Shown here in pieces: positions 25,821-34,304 of a stretch of 64,000 nt of DNA. The stretch lies in assembly GCA_905233385.1 (NCBI GenBank), contig CAJOEH010000002.1, positions 42,629 to 106,628 of the forward strand. Direction: 5' to 3'. This DNA is from an uncultured Oscillospiraceae bacterium. Lineage in GTDB: Bacteria; Bacillota; Clostridia; Oscillospirales; Oscillospiraceae. The notes beneath the pieces are model-generated. The model had not been told where the DNA came from, did no database searches, and saw only the letters and a list, made by a program, of their open reading frames with translations. Position 1 is the first letter of the stretch, and every line of letters begins with the position of its first letter. Both the position numbers and the translations under genes were made by a program.

Positions 25821-25848
25821 TTGCAATTTGCCCGGAAAGTGATATACT
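25821..25848 (+). promoter_or_regulatory. Promoter for PaaI-like thioesterase
   Basis: TTGCAA (25821-25826) and TATACT (25843-25848), 16-bp spacer, divergent from the G3E promoter. Confidence 0.7.
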
Positions 25849-25877
25849 ATAGCAAATATCCGAAAGGAGATTTTGTT

Positions 25878-26306
25878 ATGAGAACGCGCGAAGACATCCG
25901 GCGCGCTTTTTCCGCCGACAAGTTCGCGACGGAAGCCGCCGGGATCACGATCGAGACGGCGGAGCGCGGTCACGCGGTCTGCAAAATGCCGATCCTGCCG
26001 AAGCATTTGAACGCCAGAGGCACCGTCATGGGCGGCGCGATCTTCACGCTCGCGGATTTCACCTCCGCCGTCGCCGCCAACGGTCATGCGGAGGAGACCA
26101 ATACGATCACCCTGCATGGCGACATCACCTATCTTAATCCCGCGAAGGGAACGGAGCTGATCGCCGAGGCGGACGTCGTCAAGCAGGGAAGAACGGTCGC
26201 CTTATACGACGTGATGATCCGCGACGAGCTGGGTACGCTCGTTGCGAAAGCAAGCATGAACGGCTACGTGCTGCAAAGTCCGTTTCCCGGGAAAAATAAA
26301 GCTTGA
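25878..26306 (+). CDS. PaaI-family (hotdog) thioesterase
   Basis: 142 residues. HLNARGTVMGGAIFTLADF is the PaaI/ACOT13 hotdog-helix signature, with the conserved Asn and the general-base Asp position. Hydrolyses acyl- or aryl-CoA thioesters, often phenylacetyl-CoA-like compounds. ATG at 25878 has AAAGGAG upstream; an earlier in-frame TTG at 25821 is inside the promoter. It lies immediately upstream of the T-box operon for aryl-CoA chemistry, which may be functionally relevant. Confidence 0.85.
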   Translation: MRTREDIRRAFSADKFATEAAGITIETAERGHAVCKMPILPKHLNARGTVMGGAIFTLADFTSAVAANGHAEETNTITLHGDITYLNPAKGTELIAEADVVKQGRTVALYDVMIRDELGTLVAKASMNGYVLQSPFPGKNKA

Positions 26307-26331
26307 CTTTAATGATTAAAAGTGCTAAAGT
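26303..26331 (+). promoter_or_regulatory. Promoter of the T-box operon
   Basis: TTGACT (26303-26308) and TAAAGT (26326-26331), 17-bp spacer; the -35 overlaps the thioesterase stop codon. Start is expected near 26338, immediately before the T-box leader. Confidence 0.75.
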
Positions 26332-26340
26332 ATGTCCAAT

Positions 26341-26580
26341 AGAAAACGCGATGACGAAACCAAGTACGTCTGCGGACGCGCCTCAGAGAACTGCCGGTCG
26401 GTGCAAGGCAGCGGCGGCGCGCAGACTGAATACCTTTCCGAGCGGACTCGCCGAACGAATACCAGTAGGCGGGAACGGCCGCGCCCGTTACAGCGCCGGA
26501 TCATTTGATCCACCGAGACCCAATAGAGGTGGTACCACGGGAACTTCTCGTCCTCTGCGCAAGCAGAGGGCGATTTTTTC
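26341..26580 (+). promoter_or_regulatory. T-box riboswitch, probable tRNA-Tyr specificity
   Basis: A 240-nt leader with the T-box landmarks in order. Stem I: AGTA (26363-26366) opposite GAA (26428-26430) in the specifier loop, an enclosing helix GTCTGCG / CGCAGAC, the CAGAGA element and the apical GGTGCAAGGC. The specifier after GAA is TAC (26431-26433), a Tyr codon. The T-box sequence AGAGGTGGTACCACGG (26525-26540) carries TGGT, whose variable T pairs with an A discriminator, as in tRNA-Tyr. The terminator CGTCCTCTGC-GCAA-GCAGAGGGCG (26549-26572) ends in ATTTTTT. Uncharged tRNA should cause readthrough into the acyl-CoA synthetase/iorAB/paaK genes. The T-box call is firm; the Tyr call is strong but depends on specifier register. 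Confidence 0.93.
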
Positions 26581-26600
26581 ATTACAAAGGAGACAAAATT

Positions 26601-28235
26601 ATGGTAATTACCGATTTTCTGGAGAGAAACGCACGATTTTACGGCGCGGAGACCGCGCTGGTCGAGATCAATCCCTCGGAGGAACGCGACCGCGCGAAGA
26701 CGTGGCGGGAGTTTCAGTTGATCGAGAATACGAGGCCGGATCTTCCGTATCGCAGAGAGATGACGTGGAAGCAGTTTGACGAACGCGCGAACCGCTTCGC
26801 GAATCTGCTTTTGAGCCGTGGCGTCAAAAAAGGGCAGAAGGTCGGTATTCTGCTGATGAACTGCCTGGAATGGCTCCCGATCTATTTTGGCATTCTGAAA
26901 ACCGGCGCGCTCGCCGTGCCGATGAACTTCCGCTACTCGAGCGACGAGATCGAATACTGCGTCGATCTCGCTGACGTGGAAGTGCTGGTCTTCGGGCCGG
27001 AGTTTACCGAGCGGATCAAGCCGATCGTGGGCAGCATGACCCGCGTCAAGATGATGTTCTACGTCGGCAGGAACGTGCCGGACTTTGCGGAGTCTTATGA
27101 TCTTGTCAACTACTGCTCGCATGCCGCGCCTCCCGTGGAGCTCAGCGAAGAGGACTATGCGGCGATCTATTTCTCCTCCGGCACGACCGGCTTCCCAAAG
27201 GCGATCCTGCACAATCACCGCGCCCTCGTCAGCTCCTGCCGCACGGAGCAGAATCACCACGGCCAGACCCGCGACGACGTCTTCCTCTGCATCCCGCCGC
27301 TGTATCATACCGGCGCGAAGATGCATTGGTTCGGCAGCCTGCTCTCCGGCAGCCGCGCCGTTCTGCTGCGCGGGGTCAAGCCCGAGTGGATCCTGCGCGC
27401 CGTCTCGGAAGAAAAGTGCACCATCGTCTGGCTTCTTGTACCGTGGGCGCAGGATATTCTGGACGCGATCGACTCCGGCAAAGCGGACCTTTCGCAGTAT
27501 CAGCTTGACCAGTGGCGTCTGATGCACATTGGCGCACAGCCCGTCCCGCCCAGCCTGATCAACCGCTGGAAGACGGTCTTCCCGCACCACCAGTACGACA
27601 CCAACTACGGTCTGTCCGAGTCCATCGGCCCCGGCTGCGTCCACCTCGGCGTGGAGAATATCCACAAGGTCGGCGCGATCGGGAAGCCCGGCTTCGGCTG
27701 GGAAGCAAAGATCGTCGACGAGCAGGGGAATCCTGTCTCGGGCGGCGAAGTGGGAGAGCTGATCGTCCACGGTCCCGGCGTCATGCTCTGCTACTATAAG
27801 AACGAAGAAGCGACGAACGAAGTCCTCAAGGGCGGCTGGCTCTACACCGGCGATATGGCGAAGTACGACGAGGACGGCTTTATCTACCTCGTCGACCGCA
27901 AAAAGGACGTCATCATCACCGGAGGCGAAAACCTCTACCCGGTGCAGATCGAAGACTTCCTCCGCGCGCATGATAAGATCAAGGACGTGGCGGTCATCGG
28001 CCTGCCCGATCCCAGACTGGGCGAGATCGCCGCGGCGATCATCGAGCTCAAGGACGGCGTGACCTGCACGGAAGACGAGATCAACGAGTTCTGCCTCGGC
28101 ATGCCGCGCTACAAGCGCCCGCGCAAGATCATTTTTGAGAAGGTGCCGCGCAACCCGACCGGCAAGATTGAAAAGCCCGTCCTGCGCGAGAAGTACTGCC
28201 ATGGGCGGCTCGTCGAGGCGCAGACGACAAACTGA
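26601..28235 (+). CDS. AMP-binding acyl/aryl-CoA synthetase
   Basis: 544 residues of the ANL superfamily. P-loop SSGTTGFPKA, YGLSE (A5), YTGDMAKYDEDG (A7), DRKKDVIITGGENLYP (A8 hinge) and the C-terminal PTGKIEK with the catalytic Lys. Activates a carboxylic acid with ATP to the acyl-AMP and then the CoA thioester. Substrate unknown; given iorAB and paaK in the same operon, an aryl acid (phenylacetate, hydroxyphenylacetate, indoleacetate) is the leading inference. ATG at 26601 with AAAGGAG is the first good start after the T-box terminator. Confidence 0.9.
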   Translation: MVITDFLERNARFYGAETALVEINPSEERDRAKTWREFQLIENTRPDLPYRREMTWKQFDERANRFANLLLSRGVKKGQKVGILLMNCLEWLPIYFGILKTGALAVPMNFRYSSDEIEYCVDLADVEVLVFGPEFTERIKPIVGSMTRVKMMFYVGRNVPDFAESYDLVNYCSHAAPPVELSEEDYAAIYFSSGTTGFPKAILHNHRALVSSCRTEQNHHGQTRDDVFLCIPPLYHTGAKMHWFGSLLSGSRAVLLRGVKPEWILRAVSEEKCTIVWLLVPWAQDILDAIDSGKADLSQYQLDQWRLMHIGAQPVPPSLINRWKTVFPHHQYDTNYGLSESIGPGCVHLGVENIHKVGAIGKPGFGWEAKIVDEQGNPVSGGEVGELIVHGPGVMLCYYKNEEATNEVLKGGWLYTGDMAKYDEDGFIYLVDRKKDVIITGGENLYPVQIEDFLRAHDKIKDVAVIGLPDPRLGEIAAAIIELKDGVTCTEDEINEFCLGMPRYKRPRKIIFEKVPRNPTGKIEKPVLREKYCHGRLVEAQTTN

Positions 28236-28249
28236 TCGGAGGGAACTGC

Positions 28250-29983
28250 ATGAAACAACTGATGCTCGGCAACGAGGCCGTTGCCAGAGGTTTATATGAG
28301 GCCGGATGCGCGTTCGTGTCCAGCTATCCCGGCACCCCCAGCACGGAGATCACGGAATGCGCCGCGAAATATCCCGAGATCTACGCGGAATGGGCGCCGA
28401 ATGAAAAGGTCGCCGTCGAGGCGGCGTTCGGCGCGTCCATGGCGGGAAAACGGAGCTTCTGCGGCATGAAGCACGTCGGCCTGAACGTCGCGGCCGACCC
28501 GCTGTTTACGATCTCCTATACGGGCGTGAACGCCGGTATGATCATCGGCGTCGCGGACGACGCCGGTATGCACAGCTCGCAGAACGAACAGGATTCCAGA
28601 AACTACGCCAGAGCGGCGAAGGTCCCGATGCTGGAGCCGTCCGACGCGGCGGAGGGGATCGCGTTCGCGAAACTTGCTTACGAGATCTCCGAGCAGTTCG
28701 ACACGCCGGTGCTGCTGAAAATGTGCACCAGAGTGGCGCATTCACAGAGCATCGTCGAGCCGGCCGACCGCGTGGAGCCGGCGCAGAAGACGTACGAAAA
28801 GAACCCGAAAAAGTATATCATGATGCCCGGCTACGCCAAGCTGCGTCATCCGATCGTGGAAGCGCGGCTGGAAGCGTTGAAGGAATACGCGCACACCGCG
28901 CCCTGCAACCGTTATGAACGCGGCACGGAGCGCAAGCTCGGCATCATCACCTCCAGCACCTGCTATCAGTACGTGCGCGAGGTCTGCGGCAAGGACGTCA
29001 GCGTATTGAAGCTCGGCATGATCTGGCCGCTGCCGGATCAGCTGCTGCGGGATTTCGTGGCTTCCGTTGATCGCGCCGTGGTCGTCGAGGAGCTGGACGG
29101 CTTTGTGGAAGATTACTGCAAAACGCTCGGTCTGAAGGTCGAGGGCAAGAACCTGTTCTCCAATATCGACGAGCTGTCACAGAACAAGATCGCGAAAGGT
29201 TTGGGGCTTCCCGTGCCGCAGGGGACTGCGCTGGAAGAAGCCATCCCGGCGCGTCCGCCGGTCATGTGCGCCGGCTGTCCGCACCGCGGTCTGTATTACG
29301 TGCTCAAGAAGCTGAAACTTACCGTCATCGGCGACATCGGCTGCTATACGCTCGGCGCGGTCGCGCCGCTGAACGCCGTTGACAGCGTTATCTGCATGGG
29401 CGCGTCCGTCTCCGGCATCCACGGCTTCAATAAAGCAAACGATGGAAAGACCGACGGCAATACTGTCGCGGTCATCGGCGACTCGACCTTTATGCACTCC
29501 GGCATGACGGGTCTGGTCAACATCGCCTACAACGATTCGCACAGCACCGTCATCATTCTGGACAACTCGATCACCGGCATGACCGGCCATCAGCAGAACC
29601 CGACCACCGGCTTCAACCTCAAGGGCGATCCGGCGGCGAAGGTCGATCTGGAAGCCCTCTGCCATGCCCTCGGCATCCATCGCGTCAAGGTCGTCGATCC
29701 GTACAATCTCGACCAGTGCGAGCGCGTGATCAAAGAGGAGCTCGCCGCGCCCGAGGCCTCGGTCATCATCTCCAGAAGACCCTGCGCCTTGCTCAAATAC
29801 GTCAAGCACAATCCGCCGCTGAAAGTCGACACGGAGAAATGCATGAGCTGCAAGGCGTGCATGCGGATCGGCTGTCCCGCGATCAGCATTGCGGACGGCA
29901 AGGCGAAGATCGACAACACCCTCTGCACCGGCTGCGGCGTCTGCCGCCAGCTCTGCAAATTCGACGCGTTACGGGAGGGCTGA
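28250..29983 (+). CDS. iorA: Indolepyruvate:ferredoxin oxidoreductase, alpha subunit
   Basis: 577 residues, thiamine diphosphate enzyme. Pyruvate-oxidoreductase-like N-domain (MLGNEAVARGLYEAGCAFVSSYPGTPSTEI region), C-domain with the TPP motif (GDIGCYTLG; GDSTFMHSGMTGLVNIAYN) and two C-terminal [4Fe-4S] motifs (CMSCKACMRIGCP and CTGCGVCRQLC). Interconverts arylpyruvates (indole-, phenyl-, 4-hydroxyphenylpyruvate) and aryl-acetyl-CoA with ferredoxin; reversible. Lies 14 bp after the CoA synthetase and before iorB. Confidence 0.95.
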   Translation: MKQLMLGNEAVARGLYEAGCAFVSSYPGTPSTEITECAAKYPEIYAEWAPNEKVAVEAAFGASMAGKRSFCGMKHVGLNVAADPLFTISYTGVNAGMIIGVADDAGMHSSQNEQDSRNYARAAKVPMLEPSDAAEGIAFAKLAYEISEQFDTPVLLKMCTRVAHSQSIVEPADRVEPAQKTYEKNPKKYIMMPGYAKLRHPIVEARLEALKEYAHTAPCNRYERGTERKLGIITSSTCYQYVREVCGKDVSVLKLGMIWPLPDQLLRDFVASVDRAVVVEELDGFVEDYCKTLGLKVEGKNLFSNIDELSQNKIAKGLGLPVPQGTALEEAIPARPPVMCAGCPHRGLYYVLKKLKLTVIGDIGCYTLGAVAPLNAVDSVICMGASVSGIHGFNKANDGKTDGNTVAVIGDSTFMHSGMTGLVNIAYNDSHSTVIILDNSITGMTGHQQNPTTGFNLKGDPAAKVDLEALCHALGIHRVKVVDPYNLDQCERVIKEELAAPEASVIISRRPCALLKYVKHNPPLKVDTEKCMSCKACMRIGCPAISIADGKAKIDNTLCTGCGVCRQLCKFDALREG

Positions 29984-29985
29984 TC

Positions 29986-30558
29986 ATGAAAACGAAAAAC
30001 ATAATGATCGTCGGCGTCGGCGGGCAGGGAAGCCTGCTCGCGAGCAAGCTCCTCGGCAAGCTCCTGCTGGCGCGCGGCTACGACGTCAAGGTCTCCGAGG
30101 TGCACGGCATGAGCCAGCGCGGCGGCAGCGTCGTGACCTACGTTCGCTACGGCGACCGCGTGTACTCTCCGATCATCGATATCGGCGAGGCCGATTTTAT
30201 CGTATCGTTTGAACTTTTAGAGGCCGCCCGCTGGACGCAGTTCCTTCGCGCGGATGGCACGGTCGTCACGAACACTCAGCAGATCAATCCCATGCCGGTC
30301 ATCACCGGAGCGGCGGAGTATCCCGCGGACCTTGTGGATAAAATGAAGGCCGCCGGCTTCCGGGTCGACGCGTTTGACGCGCTTTCTCTCGCGGAGGAAG
30401 CGGGCTCGTCGAAGGCGGTCAATCTGGTACTGATGGGAAGGCTGTCAAAATACTTCGACTTTACACCGGAGGAATGGAAAGAGGCGATCGAGCAAAGCGT
30501 TCCGCCCAAATTCCTCGAGATGAACAAAAAAGCCTTTGCTTTGGGAGCAAAATCGTAA
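29986..30558 (+). CDS. iorB: Indolepyruvate:ferredoxin oxidoreductase, beta subunit
   Basis: 190 residues, the gamma-type domain of 2-oxoacid oxidoreductases: [17 protein letters not shown] at the N-terminus and [18 protein letters not shown]. Binds CoA together with IorA. ATG at 29986, three bases after iorA stop; its own stop overlaps the paaK start (TAATG). Confidence 0.94.
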   Translation: MKTKNIMIVGVGGQGSLLASKLLGKLLLARGYDVKVSEVHGMSQRGGSVVTYVRYGDRVYSPIIDIGEADFIVSFELLEAARWTQFLRADGTVVTNTQQINPMPVITGAAEYPADLVDKMKAAGFRVDAFDALSLAEEAGSSKAVNLVLMGRLSKYFDFTPEEWKEAIEQSVPPKFLEMNKKAFALGAKS

Positions 30559-31865
30559 TGGAAAGATATTATCAGAAAGACATTGAAACCGCGTCCAGAG
30601 AAACGATCGTTTCTCTCCAGAACGAGCGGCTGGTCGCGACGGTCAAGCGGGTCTATGAAAACGTTCCGTTCTACCGCGCGAAAATGGAAGAAGCGGGCGT
30701 CACTCCGGACGACATCCGTTCGATCGACGACCTGCACAAACTGCCGTTCAGCTATAAGAAAGACCTGCGCGACACCTATCCGTACGGTCTGTTCGCCGTC
30801 CCGATGAAGGACGTCGTCCGTCTGCACGCGTCGAGCGGCACGACGGGAAAACAGATCGTCGTCGGCTATACGAAGAAGGATCTGGAAATCTGGGCGGACT
30901 GCTGCGCGAGAGCGCTGACCGCGGCGGGCTGCTCGAACGAGGACATCGTGCAGGTGTCCTACGGCTACGGCCTGTTTACCGGCGGTCTCGGCGCTGACGG
31001 CGGCGCGATGCGCCTCGGCGCAGTCGCGATCCCGGCGTCCACCGGCAACACCCAGCGGCAGATCACCATCATGAAAGACTTCGGCAGCACCGTTCTTTGC
31101 TCCACGCCGTCCTACGCCCTGCACCTTGCGGAAGTGCTCGAAGCGAGCGGCATGACGAAGGACGACATCTATCTGAAAGCCGGCATCTTCGGCGCGGAGC
31201 CGTGGACGAACGAAATGCGCCGCCAGATCGAGGAAAAGCTCGGCCTCAAGGCCTTCGACATCTATGGCCTGACCGAGGTCATGGGCCCCGGCGTCGCCTT
31301 TGAATGCGGCGAGCAGACCGGCATGCACATCAACGAGGATCACTTCATCGTTGAGGTCATTGACCCCGATACCGGCGAGGTGCTCCCGGAGGACACGCAG
31401 GGTGAGCTGGTTTTCACCTGCATTACGAAAGAGGCGTTCCCGATCCTGCGCTACCGCACCCGCGACATCGGCGTGATCACACGGAAGAAGTGCTCCTGCG
31501 GGCGCACCCTTGTGAAGATGACAAAGCCGCGCGGCAGAACGGACGATATGCTCATCATCCGCGGCGTCAACGTCTTCCCGTCGCAGATCGAGACCGTCCT
31601 GCTCGAAAAGGGCTACACTGCGAATTATCAGATTGTCGTCGACCGCGCGAACCACACCGACAGCATCGAAGTGCAGGTCGAGCTCAGCAACGAGCTCTTC
31701 TCCGACACCGTACGCGATCTGTCGAAACGGGCGAAGGAACTCGAAGCCGCGCTTCGCTCCCTGCTCGGTATCAGCGCGAAGGTCTCTCTCGTCGAGCCGA
31801 ACACCATTCCACGCTCCGAGGGCAAGGCCGTCCGCGTCATCGACAAGCGCAAACTGTTGGATTGA
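30558..31865 (+). CDS. paaK: Phenylacetate-CoA ligase
   Basis: 435 residues. Family marks: [21 protein letters not shown]-terminus, the P-loop [14 protein letters not shown], the GAEPWT and [11 protein letters not shown] motifs, YRTRDI, and the C-terminal [19 protein letters not shown]. Converts phenylacetate or related aryl acids to CoA thioesters with ATP. Overlap with iorB shows co-translation. Second CoA ligase of the operon. Confidence 0.94.
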   Translation: MERYYQKDIETASRETIVSLQNERLVATVKRVYENVPFYRAKMEEAGVTPDDIRSIDDLHKLPFSYKKDLRDTYPYGLFAVPMKDVVRLHASSGTTGKQIVVGYTKKDLEIWADCCARALTAAGCSNEDIVQVSYGYGLFTGGLGADGGAMRLGAVAIPASTGNTQRQITIMKDFGSTVLCSTPSYALHLAEVLEASGMTKDDIYLKAGIFGAEPWTNEMRRQIEEKLGLKAFDIYGLTEVMGPGVAFECGEQTGMHINEDHFIVEVIDPDTGEVLPEDTQGELVFTCITKEAFPILRYRTRDIGVITRKKCSCGRTLVKMTKPRGRTDDMLIIRGVNVFPSQIETVLLEKGYTANYQIVVDRANHTDSIEVQVELSNELFSDTVRDLSKRAKELEAALRSLLGISAKVSLVEPNTIPRSEGKAVRVIDKRKLLD

Positions 31866-31877
31866 GGAGGTAGACTT

Positions 31878-32306
31878 ATGGTACAGCAGCTTTCCGTATT
31901 CTTGCAGAATAAGGCCGGAAAAATCGCCGGCATCACCCGCGCCCTGTATCAGGCGGGCGTCGATATCCGCGCGCTCTCCATCGCGGATACGACGGATTTC
32001 GGCATTCTCCGTATGCTCGTCAACGACGTCAACACGGCGAAGGATGCCCTTGCCAATCAGCATTGCATCGTGAAGGTCAACGACGTCGTGATTGTCGCCG
32101 TGCCCGACGTGCCCGGTTCGCTTGCGCGCGTTCTGGAGCTGATGGCGCAGGAGAAGATCGACATCGAATATATGTACTCGCTCTTCAACCGCGGCAAGGA
32201 AGACGCCTATATGGTCTTCCGCGTCTCCGATGAAGACCGCCTGATCGCCCTGCTGCAGAAAAACGACGTCCGGATCATCGACCCGGAGGAGTTCGGGATG
32301 CATTAA
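31878..32306 (+). CDS. Tandem ACT-domain protein
   Basis: 142 residues containing two ACT repeats: QLSVFLQNKAGKIAGITRAL (from residue 3) and VVIVAVPDVPGSLARVLELM (from about 70). ACT domains bind amino acids. Proteins of this type follow paaK/ior genes in many anaerobes and may sense aromatic amino acids. Good AGGAGG ribosome-binding site 12 bp after paaK; last gene of the T-box operon. Confidence 0.9.
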   Translation: MVQQLSVFLQNKAGKIAGITRALYQAGVDIRALSIADTTDFGILRMLVNDVNTAKDALANQHCIVKVNDVVIVAVPDVPGSLARVLELMAQEKIDIEYMYSLFNRGKEDAYMVFRVSDEDRLIALLQKNDVRIIDPEEFGMH

Positions 32307-32307
32307 G

Positions 32308-32347
32308 ATAAGCCGGTGACTCGTACAGAGTCACCGGCTTATTTCTT
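32308..32347 (+). terminator. Bidirectional terminator
   Basis: A 15-bp perfect stem (32308-32322 with 32328-32342) including AAGCCGGTGACTC, followed by TTCTTA. Stop codons of the convergent ACT and SASP genes lie immediately at either side. Confidence 0.9.
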
Positions 32348-32540
32348 ACTTCATGGTGCGCTCGTAGGACTCGATCATCTTCTTGACCATCTGACCGCCG
32401 ACGCTGCCTGCCTCGCGGGAGGTCAGGTCGCCGTTGTAACCGTTCTTGAGGTTGACGCCAACTTCGTTGGCAGCTTCCATCTTGAACTTATCCATCGCGT
32501 CGCGTGCTTCCGGGATGTTGATCTGGCTGTTGCTCTTCAT
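32346..32540 (-). CDS. Alpha/beta-type small acid-soluble spore protein
   Basis: 64 residues. Coats and protects spore DNA. Recognised by ANEVGVNLKNGYNGDLTSREAG and GGQMVKKMIESYE (motifs: GVNLKNGYNGDLTSREAG, GGQMVKKMI) and by the GPR protease region KFKMEAANEVG. ATG at 32540 is chosen over 32549 because the GGAG at 32550-32553 abuts the upstream ATG but is correctly spaced for this one. A sigma-G promoter is expected upstream but could not be placed with confidence. Confidence 0.94.
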   Translation of the reverse strand: MKSNSQINIPEARDAMDKFKMEAANEVGVNLKNGYNGDLTSREAGSVGGQMVKKMIESYERTMK

Positions 32541-32718
32541 TCTTGTCATCTCCTTTTACAGTCTGAGTCATCAAACGGTTTTGATGGCTTCAACTGTAGT
32601 TTCACCGCAATTCGCTCGATTATCAATGACAATTATTGAATGAATTGGTTGGATCTATATACGTCTTATTTGCGATACGCCTGCCTGCTGCGCTGAGTTT
32701 CCCGTTAGGTGACACGGC

Positions 32719-32747
32719 TTGACAAGTGAGTTTGCGATAATTATAAT
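32719..32747 (+). promoter_or_regulatory. Perfect consensus promoter
   Basis: TTGACA (32719-32724) and TATAAT (32742-32747), 17-bp spacer, both hexamers exact. Drives the membrane protein gene at 32788. Confidence 0.85.
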
Positions 32748-32787
32748 ACACATAGTATTCCATTTCACAGAAGGAGATCAAAATACA

Positions 32788-33345
32788 ATGAAATCTTTGA
32801 AAACCATTCAGGTCCTGGCGAATATCGGAAAGATTCTCAGCAAGATCCTCTTTATCCTGTGCATCGTCGGCTTCTGCGGCTGCATCGTCGGCATTCTCAG
32901 CCTCGCGCTCGGCCTCGAGAGCTTCAAGATCGGCGACGTTACCATCCGCGGCATCATCGAAAACAAAGCGGAACTGAGCATGGCGACCCTCTATGCGGCG
33001 ATGGCCGTCGGCATCGTATACTGCGCGGCAGAGGCCGTGCTCTGCAAATTCTCTGAAATCTATTTCAGAAACGAACTGGCGGACGGAACGCCCTTCACCC
33101 TGCGCGGCGCGAAGGAACTGAAGCGTCTCGGCGTCATCGTCATCATCGTTTCGCTTTGCGCCGGAACGGTCTGCGCCATCGGCCTTGCGATCGCGCACCG
33201 CGCGAATCCGGAGATCGATAAGCTGCCGCTGGAAAGCATCGGCTCGATCGGCATCGGCATCATGATGCTCATTTGTTCGCTGCTCTGCCGCTACGGCGCG
33301 GAACTGCGCAGTGAGAAAACCGAAGAAACGTTAGTCGCTGATTAA
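32788..33345 (+). CDS. Four-helix membrane protein, DUF2975-like
   Basis: 185 residues with four hydrophobic segments (about 15-42, 65-88, 110-132, 150-168). The central YFRNELADGTPFTLRGAKELKRLG resembles the FxxxxxxGxPFTxxNxxRLRxIG pattern of DUF2975 membrane proteins (motif quoted in part). Function unknown. ATG at 32788 with AAGGAG; strong promoter just upstream; monocistronic. Confidence 0.65.
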   Translation: MKSLKTIQVLANIGKILSKILFILCIVGFCGCIVGILSLALGLESFKIGDVTIRGIIENKAELSMATLYAAMAVGIVYCAAEAVLCKFSEIYFRNELADGTPFTLRGAKELKRLGVIVIIVSLCAGTVCAIGLAIAHRANPEIDKLPLESIGSIGIGIMMLICSLLCRYGAELRSEKTEETLVAD

Positions 33346-33354
33346 ATCACAAAG

Positions 33355-33390
33355 GAAAAGCTGACTTCTCAATGAGAAGCCAGCTTTTCT
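33355..33390 (+). terminator. Bidirectional terminator
   Basis: GAAAAGCTGACTTCTC (33355-33370) pairs with 33374-33389 with one A-C mismatch and a 3-nt loop, then TTT. Between the DUF2975-like gene and trxB. Confidence 0.85.
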
Positions 33391-34293
33391 TTATGCATCG
33401 AGATAACGACAGGCATTGAGCGCGGCGGCTGCGCCGTCCGCGATCGCCGTAGCGACCTGGCGGTACGTCTTCGTGCGGCAGTCGCCTGCGACGAAAACGC
33501 CCGGTGTGCAGGTTAGACAGCGCTCGTCCGCTTCAATGTACCCCTGCTCCGTTATCTTCGTTACGTGTTGATAGGCGCCGTTTTCCGGCACCGTGCCGAT
33601 CGCGAGGAAGATCCCGTCTACCTCCAGCCGGCTTTCTTCGTTGGTCTCCGTGTTGATCAGCCGGATCGCTTCCAGACTGGTTTCGCCCTCGTAGGCGGTG
33701 ACGACGGTCGAATAGATCACTTCGATGTTGTCCTTCGCTTGGACCGCTTCGATCATCTTCGCCTCGCCGGTCAGGAAGGCAAGATTCTGCACGACCGTGA
33801 CCTTGCGGCAGACCTCGGCAAGAAGAAGGATCTCCTGCAGGGCGGTGTTGCCGCCGCCGATGACCGCGACGTGCTGTCCCTGGTAGAACGCGCCGTCGCA
33901 GACCGCGCAGAAGGAGATGCCGTTGCCGATCAGATTTTCCTCGTTCGGAAGCCCCAGACGGCGGTGCTTTGCGCCCGCCGCGATGACGACTGCTTTCGCT
34001 TCATAGGTTGCCGCTTCGCCGACGACGGTCTTCACTTCGCCGTCCAGCACGTCCGTCACGGTGTCCATATCGACGTCCGCGCCGAGCGCCATTGCCTGCT
34101 CCAGCATCTTCTGCGCCAGCTCATTGCCGCTGATTTCCTGGAAGCCCGGATAGTTCTCCAGCTTCGGCGAGAAGGTGATCTGGCCGCCGAAGGTGTCCTT
34201 TTCCAGTATGAGGACGGTCTTTCCGGCGCGCCGTGCGTAGATCGCCGCGGTCAGACCCGCGGGACCCGCGCCGACGATGATGATATCATACAT
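33391..34293 (-). CDS. trxB: Thioredoxin reductase
   Basis: 300 residues. FAD-binding GAGPAGLTAAIYARRAG, redox pair CAVC (in GISFCAVCDGAF), NADPH-binding GGGNTALQE and the C-terminal GVFVAGDCRTKTYRQVATA (motif GDCR). Reduces thioredoxin-like partners with NADPH. Sits 11 bp downstream of nrdD, whose C-terminus carries a redoxin domain, suggesting direct partnership. Confidence 0.95.
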   Translation of the reverse strand: MYDIIIVGAGPAGLTAAIYARRAGKTVLILEKDTFGGQITFSPKLENYPGFQEISGNELAQKMLEQAMALGADVDMDTVTDVLDGEVKTVVGEAATYEAKAVVIAAGAKHRRLGLPNEENLIGNGISFCAVCDGAFYQGQHVAVIGGGNTALQEILLLAEVCRKVTVVQNLAFLTGEAKMIEAVQAKDNIEVIYSTVVTAYEGETSLEAIRLINTETNEESRLEVDGIFLAIGTVPENGAYQHVTKITEQGYIEADERCLTCTPGVFVAGDCRTKTYRQVATAIADGAAAALNACRYLDA

Positions 34294-34304
34294 ATGATGA
34301 CCTC

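Noticed and set aside
32538..32553. ATG at 32549 as the SASP start
   Set aside because: The GGAG is directly adjacent, leaving no spacing; the ATG at 32540 is correctly placed.
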